Assembly: GCA_910585745.1 (NCBI GenBank)
Contig: CAJUFM010000047.1
Span: 1 to 23,956 of the forward strand
DNA from: an uncultured Eubacterium sp.
GTDB taxonomy: Bacteria > Bacillota > Clostridia > Lachnospirales > Lachnospiraceae
DNA length: 23,956 nucleotides
Reading direction: 5' to 3'
The notes below the pieces were generated by a model. It was not told the origin of the DNA. It did not search any database and saw nothing but the letters and a program-made list of their open reading frames with translations. Both the position numbers and the translations under genes were made by a program. Below, in pieces: positions 1-6,629 of this stretch (positions within the stretch are counted from its first letter, which is position 1; every line of letters starts with the position of its first letter).

Positions 1-19
1 CGGATTGGGAACTTTCATC

Positions 20-120
20 CGTTAGCGACGTGCGCCGCAAGGCGCACTTCAAAAAAGGAACCAATGAAAGCAAGCTCTCATTGGTTCCTTTTTTCACTCG
101 TGCGTGGCTCATAGCTAACG
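20..120. repeat. Nested inverted-repeat element downstream of tsf
   Basis: Several inverted repeats are nested here. An outer pair CGTTAGC (20-26) and GCTAACG (114-120) encloses a 7-bp hairpin with a GCAA loop (30-36/41-47) and the 17-bp terminator stem (51-67/78-94). CGCAC (43-47) can also pair with GTGCG (100-104), giving an alternative extended palindrome. The core is the tsf terminator. The outer arms are more than a simple terminator needs, so the block could be a dispersed palindromic repeat or a folded transcript end. The repeats are seen directly; any role is inference. Confidence 0.5.
51..94 (-). terminator. Bidirectional intrinsic terminator of rpsB-tsf
   Basis: A perfect 17-bp inverted repeat (51-67 and 78-94) has a 10-nt loop. 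The arms begin and end in six A/T pairs, so both strands produce a stem followed by a U run. It lies 51 bases past the tsf stop codon and is the obvious end of the rpsB-tsf transcript. The symmetry suggests it also stops a convergent transcript arriving from the left of the window. Confidence 0.9.
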
Positions 121-144
121 CGTCTATTTCATCTGCTTTGCGAA

Positions 145-1077
145 CTATTTAAGCTGTGCAGCTACCTCTGCTGCAAAATCCTCATTTTTCTTCTCAAGAC
201 CTTCGCCAGTCTCAAAACGGACAAATTTTGTGAGTTTGATGCTGCAACCTGCTGCTTTCGCTACAGACTCAACATATTTGGCTACAGATTCTTTGTTTTC
301 AGCCTTTACATAAACCTGCTCTGTCAGACAGACTTCCTTAAGTTCTTTGTTGAGACGTCCGATGATCATTTTCTCAATGATGTTATCCGGTTTTCCGGCA
401 TTAGCAGGATCATTCTTAGCTTGAGCAAGAAGAACTTCCTTCTCTTTCTCTTTGTACTCTTCGGAAACATCCTCAGAAGAAAGATATTTCGGGTTCATTG
501 CTGCGATCTGCATGGCAATATTTTTAAGGCACTCTGTAACTTCTGCGCCGGTGTTATCTGTCTCAGCTGCAATCAGAACACCGATCTTTCCCCCTGCATG
601 AATATAATCTACCACAAGACCATTCTCGCAGGAAACCTTCTCAAAACGGCGGATATTCATATTCTCACCGATGGTTGCGATCATGGAGGCCAGTTCCTCT
701 TTCACTGTCTTGGAAGTATCCGCAGCCCATGCCTCTTCCATAAATGCATCAATATCTGCTGCTCCGGAAGCATTGATCTGGGAAGCTACCGCGCCAACAA
801 AATCCTGGAACTTTTCATTCTTTGCAACGAAATCTGTCTCGCTGTTTACTTCCACGATCGCTGCCTGTTTACCGTCCTCACTGATGTTTGTCTTTACAAT
901 ACCCTCTGCTGCAATTCTTCCTGCCTTTTTCTCAGCCTTTGCAAGACCGTTCTCGCGCAGATAATCAACTGCTTTATCCATATCGCCGTCTGTGTTTGTA
1001 AGAGCTTTCTTACAGTCCATCATGCCGGCACCTGTCAATTCTCTTAATTCTTTTACCATAGATGCTGAAATAGCCAT
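145..1077 (-). CDS. tsf: Elongation factor Ts
   Basis: This is the guanine-nucleotide exchange factor for EF-Tu, cytosolic and needed for translation elongation. The 310-residue protein starts with the UBA-like N-terminal domain (about residues 5-45, including KELRELTGAGMMDCKKAL), which contacts EF-Tu. The hallmark TDFVAKN motif at 81-87 inserts near the EF-Tu nucleotide site. Core and C-terminal dimerisation regions follow, and the length is normal for the family. The ATG start is preceded by an AAGGAAG ribosome site about 9 nt upstream. It follows rpsB by 74 nt and ends shortly before a strong terminator, so rpsB-tsf is probably a two-gene transcript. The rpsB-tsf pair directly after a fla/che operon is also the B. 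subtilis arrangement. Confidence 0.98.
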   Translation of the reverse strand: MAISASMVKELRELTGAGMMDCKKALTNTDGDMDKAVDYLRENGLAKAEKKAGRIAAEGIVKTNISEDGKQAAIVEVNSETDFVAKNEKFQDFVGAVASQINASGAADIDAFMEEAWAADTSKTVKEELASMIATIGENMNIRRFEKVSCENGLVVDYIHAGGKIGVLIAAETDNTGAEVTECLKNIAMQIAAMNPKYLSSEDVSEEYKEKEKEVLLAQAKNDPANAGKPDNIIEKMIIGRLNKELKEVCLTEQVYVKAENKESVAKYVESVAKAAGCSIKLTKFVRFETGEGLEKKNEDFAAEVAAQLK

Positions 1078-1151
1078 TGTTCTAATCTTCCTTTCTTCCC
1101 TATATGGAAATACCGTTTATGACTTATTATGTCATTCGCAATATCTTCAAA

Positions 1152-1892
1152 TTATTCTTCCTCTGCTGCTGTCTCTTCCTGAGCCGCATCTGCTGCATCG
1201 GCATAGGTCTCACCCTGTTTTGCCTCGATCACAGCATCTGCCATCTTGGAAACGATCAGCTTCACGGCACGAATCGCATCATCATTTCCAGGGATCACAT
1301 AATCCAGTTCCTCCGGATCACAGTTGGTGTCTACGATACCCACCAGAGGAATACCAAGGATGTGTGCTTCCTGGATACAAATTCTTTCTTTCTTAGGATC
1401 TACAACAAAGATGGCATCCGGTATAGTCTTCATATCTTTGATACCGCCAAGATTCTTCTCAAGTTTTGCCCACTCTTTTTTCAGGTTAATAACTTCTTTC
1501 TTAGGAAGAACATCAAAAGTTCCATCCTCTGCCATTTTCTCAATGGCTTTGAGTCTCTTTATACGAGCCTGGATCGTCTTGAAGTTAGTCAGCATACCTC
1601 CAAGCCATCTCTCGTTTACATAATACATACCGCAGCGCTCTGCTTCACTCTTAATAGAATCCTGGGCCTGTTTCTTCGTACCAACAAAAAGGATGTTGCC
1701 GCCGTCTGCTGCAATCTCCTTGATGGCATTGTAAGCCTCATCTACTTTTCCTACTGATTTCTGAAGGTCAATGATATAAATACCATTTCTCTCTGTGTAG
1801 ATGTACTCTGCCATTTTAGGGTTCCATCTTCTTGTCTGATGTCCAAAGTGAACACCGGCTTCCAATAACTGTTTCATTGAAATAACACTCAT
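1152..1892 (-). CDS. rpsB: Small ribosomal subunit protein uS2
   Basis: Ribosomal protein S2 binds late to the 30S subunit between head and body. The 246-residue product contains the family signatures: MKQLLEAGVHFGHQTRRWNPKM at the N-terminus (residues 6 onward), then NERWLGGMLTNF and PDAIFVVDPKKE. The tail is Ala/Glu-rich. An in-frame start exists 15 nt upstream, but GGAGGT at 1900-1905 lies 7 nt before ATG 1892 and the protein then begins MSVISMKQ, as is usual. Its own promoter is predicted at 2037-2065, giving a leader of about 138 nt. Position after the motility operon and before tsf supports the call. Confidence 0.98.
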   Translation of the reverse strand: MSVISMKQLLEAGVHFGHQTRRWNPKMAEYIYTERNGIYIIDLQKSVGKVDEAYNAIKEIAADGGNILFVGTKKQAQDSIKSEAERCGMYYVNERWLGGMLTNFKTIQARIKRLKAIEKMAEDGTFDVLPKKEVINLKKEWAKLEKNLGGIKDMKTIPDAIFVVDPKKERICIQEAHILGIPLVGIVDTNCDPEELDYVIPGNDDAIRAVKLIVSKMADAVIEAKQGETYADAADAAQEETAAEEE

Positions 1893-2030
1893 TTTTCTTA
1901 CCTCCATATGGTTTTTCTTCCGAAGACTTCATTTCTTTTTCAAAACCTTATCCTCCCAGAAAATCGCTGCCTGCGATCCTGGAAAAACGAAGCACCATTG
2001 AAAAAAATCAGTCAACGTGTTTTTTCAATC
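1893..2030 (-). promoter_or_regulatory. rpsB 5' leader
   Basis: This stretch lies between the predicted transcription start and rpsB. It contains a 10-bp A/T hairpin with arms 1997-2006 and 2020-2029, and a small stem with arms 1963-1967 and 1973-1977. A GGGAGG Shine-Dalgarno-like run lies at about 1951-1956, with no ATG at suitable spacing. Ribosomal protein leaders are often autoregulated, but I recognise no known S2-binding structure. The hairpins are visible in the sequence; regulation by S2 is only a hypothesis. Confidence 0.35.
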
Positions 2031-2036
2031 CAATTT

Positions 2037-2065
2037 ATTTTATCACAATACACAACAAAATGCAA
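2037..2065 (-). promoter_or_regulatory. Probable sigma-A promoter of rpsB-tsf
   Basis: On the minus strand the extended -10 TGATAAAAT (hexamer 2037-2042) lies 17 nt from a weak -35 TTGCAT (2060-2065). The predicted start is near 2030. The -35 lies inside the right arm of the hairpin at 2058-2090. The TG extension and the 17-nt spacer make the call reasonable despite the poor -35. Confidence 0.55.
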
Positions 2066-2090
2066 GGTTTTATTTAAAAACCCTGCATTT
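2058..2090 (-). terminator. Terminator-like hairpin at end of the motility operon
   Basis: Arms 2058-2071 and 2077-2090 pair over 14 positions in the minus-strand RNA with one G-U wobble and a 5-nt loop. A moderately U-rich tail (UUUUGUUGUG) follows. It sits 73 nt past the last motility-operon stop codon and just before the rpsB promoter, so it probably limits read-through. The tail is imperfect, so termination may be partial. Confidence 0.55.
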
Positions 2091-2163
2091 CTCCTGCATC
2101 TATTGCCTTGACCAGCCTTCACACAGATGAATATCTGCTGACTTAGTCCATGCCCGATCAGAC

Positions 2164-2718
2164 TTAATCCTGTCTTGTTATGATTTTGGCTATTGTACTA
2201 AAATCCGCTCCTTCTGGAATCTTGTACGTACCACTGCGAATACGCCTTCCATACCCGTTATCTACAAGATATGCATTAAAGTCTTTGGCATCATCAATGA
2301 TTCCAGCCTCTTCCATCTCTCTGGCAACAGAACTTGACAAAAGTCCATTCCGAACTACAAAAGTAGTCTTTCCCTTTTGAAAGGCAGATGCATTTTTAAT
2401 ATCCTTTTTACTGTCCTCTAGCTTTTTCTTTGCCTTTTTATCTTTCTCATTAGGAACTTTCGTGTCTGTGCCGACTGCTGATTTTGAAACCGCGCTGACT
2501 GCCGGCTTAGAAGCAGGATTATCCTTCACTTCCTGAGCCATTTTCTCCGCCTCTGCTTTGGTATCTGTGGTCTCTTCCTTTGGAAACACCATTCCCAGCT
2601 CCCGCGCCTGTTTGATCACATTGTTATCTTCACTGGAACTGCGATATGTTATGCATAAAAGAAGAGCAGTCACTATGATTCCTACACCGATTCCTCTCAA
2701 AAACCATTTACTCTTCAT
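2164..2718 (-). CDS. Membrane-anchored protein with MltG-like LysM-type domain, no transglycosylase domain
   Basis: The 184-residue protein has one N-terminal membrane anchor (about residues 7-24) with positive residues before it, so the rest is probably extracytoplasmic. A charged Lys/Glu/Ala-rich linker covers about 50-115. The C-terminal 65 residues, with VREMEEAGIIDDAKDFNAYL-like and RSGTYKIPEG patterns (about 131-170), resemble the LysM-like subdomain preceding the catalytic part of the endolytic transglycosylase MltG (YceG family). That catalytic region is absent. The start overlaps the preceding stop as ATGA, with GGAGG 6 nt upstream, so the two genes are translationally coupled. A peptidoglycan-binding role near the flagellum is inference. 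I do not recognise a named gene. Confidence 0.75.
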   Translation of the reverse strand: MKSKWFLRGIGVGIIVTALLLCITYRSSSEDNNVIKQARELGMVFPKEETTDTKAEAEKMAQEVKDNPASKPAVSAVSKSAVGTDTKVPNEKDKKAKKKLEDSKKDIKNASAFQKGKTTFVVRNGLLSSSVAREMEEAGIIDDAKDFNAYLVDNGYGRRIRSGTYKIPEGADFSTIAKIITRQD

Positions 2719-3398
2719 TTATTTCCTCCATACAATGAAATCATCAGTTTTACCTCACCCTGTCCGATATCTAATTCCTTCGAGATCTCCAATACAGATT
2801 TTCCTTGTTTATACATCTGAATGATCTTCTTATTCAAACTGTCATCCTCAAGTTTTTCATCTTTCACCGTCTCTGGCCTCACCGCCTGCGGTTTTGTACC
2901 AGAAGCTGGTTTCGGTTTTTCAGCTTTAACGGCAGCCGGTTTTTCTGGTTTTTTACCAGCTTCTCTGGATGCCTGTTTATTTGCCTGCTCCACTGCTGCT
3001 ATGCCGGAAGGCTTTTCTGCCTGTCCTCTTTTTGCAGTAGCTTCCTTTATTTCTTTATCTTTTTCGTTCAGCATATTGTACATAAACACGACTTCCTCGT
3101 GATTATGGTTTATCTTTTCCATCAGCTGAGCAGAAAACTCATCAAATTCCATGATCTTCTCATTGCTCTTCCGGTTCAGCTGATCCGTCGTCTCAGCAAT
3201 AACATTTTCTCTTTCTTCACTGAGAATCGACTCGATCTGCTCACGAACCATCGCCTCTTCTTTTTCTGTCCATATGTCTCTGGATTGATACTCTGCTGTT
3301 TCCGAAAGCTCTGGATCTTTTTCCTTTTTTCCCACAAAGAAACTGATACAGATGCTCATGAATCCTAAAATCAAAAGTATGATTTCTGCTGCACTCAT
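2715..3398 (-). CDS. DUF6115-type, SwrB-like membrane protein
   Basis: The 227-residue protein has one N-terminal membrane segment (about 4-22), then a long acidic coiled-coil region (about 45-125) containing VFMYNMLNEKDKEIKEA, which I associate with DUF6115. A Pro/Lys/Ala-rich linker (about 128-180) follows. A C-terminal helix-turn-helix-like segment (about 189-222, KIIQMYKQGKSVLEISKELD) ends the protein. B. subtilis SwrB has a comparable plan (one N-terminal membrane helix and a cytosolic part) and lies between sigD and rpsB, as this gene does. SwrB promotes flagellar basal body and export activation, so a similar job is plausible by position and architecture. Orthology is not proven. The start has a strong GGGAGG site directly after an intergenic hairpin. 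Confidence 0.8.
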   Translation of the reverse strand: MSAAEIILLILGFMSICISFFVGKKEKDPELSETAEYQSRDIWTEKEEAMVREQIESILSEERENVIAETTDQLNRKSNEKIMEFDEFSAQLMEKINHNHEEVVFMYNMLNEKDKEIKEATAKRGQAEKPSGIAAVEQANKQASREAGKKPEKPAAVKAEKPKPASGTKPQAVRPETVKDEKLEDDSLNKKIIQMYKQGKSVLEISKELDIGQGEVKLMISLYGGNK

Positions 3399-3410
3399 TT
3401 TTTCCTCCCT

Positions 3411-3440
3411 CCAAAGCCTATCCGCAAGGATAACCTTGGG
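3411..3440 (-). promoter_or_regulatory. Intergenic hairpin abutting the SwrB-like gene's ribosome site
   Basis: Two 13-nt arms (3411-3423, 3428-3440) pair at 11 positions including one G-U, around a 4-nt loop. The inner five pairs are TATCC/GGATA. In the minus-strand mRNA the hairpin begins just after the small Lys-rich gene and runs into the Shine-Dalgarno of the next. No U run follows, so it is not a standard terminator. It may protect, process or gate the mRNA. Confidence 0.5.
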
Positions 3441-3444
3441 CTTA

Positions 3445-3750
3445 TTATATCATAATGTCAAAACTGCTGTCCGATTTTGGTGCCATCGGCGCCTCTTCAG
3501 ACTGCTTTTTTTTCTTTTTATTACGCCCGCCGCTGTACTTATTCTTACCAGAACCATCAAAGCGGTATTCTTCTTTCTCACTCTTATTCGTCTCCGTGGT
3601 CCTCTGGCTCTGCTGCTCTACATTTTTTTCAAAACTTGTAGCGGCATTTTCTCCCATATGCTGAACCTGATGCTGCTCCCTTCCTATGATCCCAGATGCC
3701 TCCGATGACCTGGGAGCTATCGTGGAAGCATCAATAGAACTGATAGACAT
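3445..3750 (-). CDS. Small hydrophilic Lys-rich protein of the motility operon
   Basis: The product is a 101-residue soluble protein with no membrane segment or recognisable domain. The first half is Ser/Gln/Glu-rich and looks disordered. A basic patch (NKYSGGRNKKKKKQ) follows, and the C-terminus ends in FDIMI. Proteins of this kind (short polar N-terminus, Gly/Lys run, FDI-like tail) occur beside sigD/DUF342 in clostridial motility operons as far as I recall, but no function is known to me. A GTG four codons upstream is possible. ATG 3750 is preferred because GGTGAT precedes it at a usable distance and the upstream GTG has its AAGG too close. It lies 41 nt after the DUF342 gene. Confidence 0.65.
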   Translation of the reverse strand: MSISSIDASTIAPRSSEASGIIGREQHQVQHMGENAATSFEKNVEQQSQRTTETNKSEKEEYRFDGSGKNKYSGGRNKKKKKQSEEAPMAPKSDSSFDIMI

Positions 3751-3791
3751 ATTGATCACCACACCTTTCTGTCTTCATGCTGGCTGACAAG

Positions 3792-5390
3792 CTAAATTCC
3801 AATGGACTTGATATCTGCGCCCTCTCTTACAAACTTACACTTAGACACCCTGTCACTCATGATCTTGGATACATCTTTGATCACAATCTGTACCCCGGAG
3901 TTTACCACACCCTCTACCCGGATACTGACATTAGTATTCGCCTTCAGGCTCTTCCGGAGTGTCTCACACTGCGCCTGCATAGTCTCAATTTTCTTTTGTA
4001 TCTTTGGTTTAGAGGCAGAAGCTGTCTTCAAATATTCCTTCTGTTTTGGTGAAAGACCTTTTCCAGTCCTCACACATTTTTTAATAGAATGAAGGACCCC
4101 GTCCATCTTTTTTAACGCCGCACACGCTTCTTCGGTCTTCTCCTCCGTTTCATTTAACAGCTTTACCATATCTATATCCGACATCACTTCTACGATTGTA
4201 GAAGTACCCATGGCAGAACCGATCTGAGTTGCTGAAATATTGGCATAGGAACGAATATGACCACCATTGATCAGTCCCTTCTTGCCAAGAACAGAAACCT
4301 CTCCCTCGCACTCTACATCACTGTGCAGTACCGCATCACACATTAAAGTACCCTTACATTTGATCTGGCTGTTTTCGATAAACTTAGCGGTTATATTTCC
4401 CTCTGCAGCCAGAGTCCCTCTGGACATTCCCTGCATTCCCCGCTTGAGGACAATATTTCCGCCAGCTGTCAGATCAGCTCCCTCCACAACACCATTTACA
4501 ATAATATCTCCATCTGCCCTAATGGCATAACCGGTATTTACATTTCCCACTACATTTACTGTGCCTTTATATTCGATATCTCCGGTAGAGGCATCCACAT
4601 TTGCTGGCACATCATATATATTGGATACCATAACAAGATCATCCACCAGCGTCACATGTCCCGCGACCTGGGAATATAACTCGCAGCCATCGTCAGTCAT
4701 TGTTATGTTCCGGCCATGACGAAGCCGTTTCACCGCCACTTTGTTAGGAGGAAGTGACTTTCCTGTCACACTTACACCAGGAGTTCCAAAATCTGCCGGC
4801 GTAAGAGTTGCAAGTTTTTCTCCAACCTGCACAGGCTTGATATTTCCCAACTGATGAAAATCTACACTTCCATCCTCGTTCAGTTTCGGTTTTGCTGTCG
4901 CATTAATATCAAAATGGTATTCCACCACTGCATCATGCCCCTGAACCGGTGGCGTGGCCTCTGCCAAAACATAGTCACGGCAGTATTCCGGAGCTTTTAT
5001 AAACTCATCCACCACATCTTCCCGGATGCCATGAACAATACCTTCCAGTTTCAAGTCACTGAGTATATCTTCCCTGGTCAGTTTTTTCCCATTAGTTGAG
5101 GGGGGATAAAACCTGGCAACCGCACTTACACCCTCATCGCGAAGGTCAATGATACACCTCTCGTTTTCCGGCAGTATCTCCTGATCCAACAAACGGAATT
5201 CTTTCTGGAAATCAGCCCGCTTCAGATATTGATTTAATGCCACCGAATCATAGTCCGGAAAATGGATGCGGTCCAGATATCTCATAACCTCATCGATCTC
5301 AAACATCTCTCCATCCTGCGATGCTGGAAACACCTTAAGAACCGTTTGATTTGTCTTCTGCACGATCTGAAAGTATGCGTTTTTCCCCAT
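3792..5390 (-). CDS. DUF342 / FapA-family protein
   Basis: The 532-residue soluble protein has the DUF342 (FapA) layout. An N-terminal mixed domain covers about 1-165. A Gly/Val-rich right-handed beta-helix of short repeats covers about 165-405 (for example GDIEYKGTVNVVGNVNTGYAI and ADGDIIVNGVVEGADLTAGG, each rung with G-D/N-I/V turns). A C-terminal coiled coil (about 410-480) and a short beta tail follow. FapA proteins occur next to motility, adhesion or cell-polarity genes, and their biochemical role is not settled. The gene has a GGGGAGAA ribosome site 7 nt before ATG and lies 64 nt after sigD. Placement in the operon suggests a motility accessory role, which is inference. Confidence 0.85.
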   Translation of the reverse strand: MGKNAYFQIVQKTNQTVLKVFPASQDGEMFEIDEVMRYLDRIHFPDYDSVALNQYLKRADFQKEFRLLDQEILPENERCIIDLRDEGVSAVARFYPPSTNGKKLTREDILSDLKLEGIVHGIREDVVDEFIKAPEYCRDYVLAEATPPVQGHDAVVEYHFDINATAKPKLNEDGSVDFHQLGNIKPVQVGEKLATLTPADFGTPGVSVTGKSLPPNKVAVKRLRHGRNITMTDDGCELYSQVAGHVTLVDDLVMVSNIYDVPANVDASTGDIEYKGTVNVVGNVNTGYAIRADGDIIVNGVVEGADLTAGGNIVLKRGMQGMSRGTLAAEGNITAKFIENSQIKCKGTLMCDAVLHSDVECEGEVSVLGKKGLINGGHIRSYANISATQIGSAMGTSTIVEVMSDIDMVKLLNETEEKTEEACAALKKMDGVLHSIKKCVRTGKGLSPKQKEYLKTASASKPKIQKKIETMQAQCETLRKSLKANTNVSIRVEGVVNSGVQIVIKDVSKIMSDRVSKCKFVREGADIKSIGI

Positions 5391-5454
5391 AAATATTCTC
5401 CCCTTTCAATCTTTCCCCGGTGTTCTGCCTGTCAAAAAATAAGAAATGTTATCT

Positions 5455-6231
5455 TTAAAATAGATTTAACAACTCTACTGAATCCCCCATTTGTACCTTG
5501 ATCTTCTGCAGCGCTTTCGTGTGCAGCTGCGAAACCCTGGATTCCGAAACCTCCAGGATCCTGCTGATTTCTTTTAAGGTCATATCTTCATAATAATAGA
5601 GCGTGATCACACTGGACTCTTTTTCCGTAAGTGTCTTTAATGCTTCTACCAGCATCTGCTTGAGTTCCTGCTTCTCCAGTGCCTGCTCTGGCTGATCAAA
5701 ACGGCTGGTTCCACCCGCTGAATCCATTCTGGCATCTCCGCCCTGTTCCAAAAAATCGTCAAGAGACACAAGATTGGTGAATTGCGCTTCATTTTTCCAG
5801 CTATCATACTCTTCTAAACTTATCTCCAGTTCTTCGGCAATCTCTGAATCGGTAGCCGGTCGCCCCAGCGCTCCCTCCAGTCTGGCACTAGCCGCATCCA
5901 TCTGTTTCTGTTTTTGTCGCAGTGTTCGTGGAATCCAGTCCATCTTTCGGATCTGATCCAGGATCGACCCCCGAATCCGAAGGCTGGCATAAGTCTCAAA
6001 TTTAACATTTTTAGCAAGATCAAACTTATCTATGGCATCAATTAGTCCAAATATACCATACCCCACTAAATCGTCGTATTCCACTGTATATCCCAGATAC
6101 ATTCCCATTCGCCCAGCAACCAGATTTACCAGATTCGCGTATTCGATGATCAACTGTTCCCTAAGCTCTGGGCTTTTCGTCTTTATATATTTGTCCCATA
6201 TTTTTTTCTTTTCGGATTCATTCATCGCCAT
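5455..6231 (-). CDS. sigD: Motility sigma factor sigma-D (sigma-28/FliA family)
   Basis: This sigma-70 family factor directs RNA polymerase to late flagellar and chemotaxis promoters and is normally held by FlgM. The 258-residue protein has region 2 (about 25-100, including YDDLVGYGIFGLIDAIDKFD and FETYASLRIRGSILDQIRK), then WIPRTLRQK starting region 3. The region 4 helix-turn-helix is at about 217-243 (MTLKEISRILEVSESRVSQL). Length and motifs fit FliA/WhiG/SigD. ATG 6231 is favoured because GAGGGAG lies about 5 nt upstream. Only 39 nt separate it from the previous stop, and most of that is a perfect palindrome. Placing sigD far down the fla/che operon, as in B. subtilis, makes its level sensitive to read-through. 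Confidence 0.96.
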   Translation of the reverse strand: MAMNESEKKKIWDKYIKTKSPELREQLIIEYANLVNLVAGRMGMYLGYTVEYDDLVGYGIFGLIDAIDKFDLAKNVKFETYASLRIRGSILDQIRKMDWIPRTLRQKQKQMDAASARLEGALGRPATDSEIAEELEISLEEYDSWKNEAQFTNLVSLDDFLEQGGDARMDSAGGTSRFDQPEQALEKQELKQMLVEALKTLTEKESSVITLYYYEDMTLKEISRILEVSESRVSQLHTKALQKIKVQMGDSVELLNLF

Positions 6232-6246
6232 AAGCGCTCCCTCACT

Positions 6247-6271
6247 ATCTTACGATACTATATCGTAAGAT
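6247..6271 (-). promoter_or_regulatory. Perfect palindrome/hairpin directly upstream of sigD
   Basis: A perfect inverted repeat has 11-nt arms (ATCTTACGATA, 6247-6257; TATCGTAAGAT, 6261-6271) and a 3-nt loop. It starts on the last base of the upstream stop codon and ends about 10 nt before the sigD ribosome site. It is A/T-rich with no U run, so it is not a classic terminator. It could be an mRNA processing or stability element, an attenuator of sigD, or a DNA operator. Confidence 0.7.
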
Positions 6272-6627
6272 CAGACATCATCTTCTTCCTGTTCTGCTTC
6301 TTCAATTTCTTTTTCCCGACGCTTTCTTTCTTCCTCCGCCTCAAGCTCTGCTAATTTCCTTGCTTCTTCCTCCAGACGGATCCGTTCATTTTCTGCCCGG
6401 ACCATAGCCTCATGCTCTGCCACTACTTTACCTACTACCTGTGCTGCGATCTGACCTATAATATAGAATAAAATAAGGACGATCATCAGTACGACAAGAC
6501 TGTATGTGACATCCCATCCCTGTACAATACTCATAATGCAGCACACCAGTCCTGCCAGCAGCATTGTAAATGCTGGAATAAATCGATATTTCATTATTTT
6601 CCCCCATTCTGCCTGCCAATCATTCAT
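6271..6627 (-). CDS. Unidentified two-TM membrane protein with charged helical tail
   Basis: I do not recognise this 118-residue protein. Two hydrophobic segments (about 16-35 and 41-66) are separated by a short turn containing a Gly-Trp-Asp. They are followed by a highly charged Glu/Arg/Lys-rich helix (about 70-112), likely a coiled coil, and an acidic end (EEDDV). The expected form is a hairpin in the membrane with its tail in the cytoplasm. ATG 6627 lies 2 nt after the cheD stop and would rely on coupling. An internal ATG at 6594 has a GGGGGA site 6 nt upstream and is an alternative. Lying between cheD and sigD, the place where B. subtilis has no gene, it is probably a lineage-specific motility accessory. 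Confidence 0.75.
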   Translation of the reverse strand: MNDWQAEWGKIMKYRFIPAFTMLLAGLVCCIMSIVQGWDVTYSLVVLMIVLILFYIIGQIAAQVVGKVVAEHEAMVRAENERIRLEEEARKLAELEAEEERKRREKEIEEAEQEEDDV

Positions 6628-6629
6628 AT

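Noticed and set aside
1..144. Possible c-di-GMP riboswitch, prompted by CACGCAC on the minus strand near 100-106
   Set aside because: The rest of the GEMM-I core is missing and the structure is explained by terminator-type inverted repeats; no gene lies downstream on that strand in the window.
2010..2015. TTGACT in the rpsB leader as a second -35
   Set aside because: The sequence 17 nt downstream (CTTCGT) does not resemble a -10 box.
5430..5435. TTGACA on the minus strand between sigD and the DUF342 gene
   Set aside because: No -10-like sequence lies 16-18 nt downstream, so it is not supported as a promoter.
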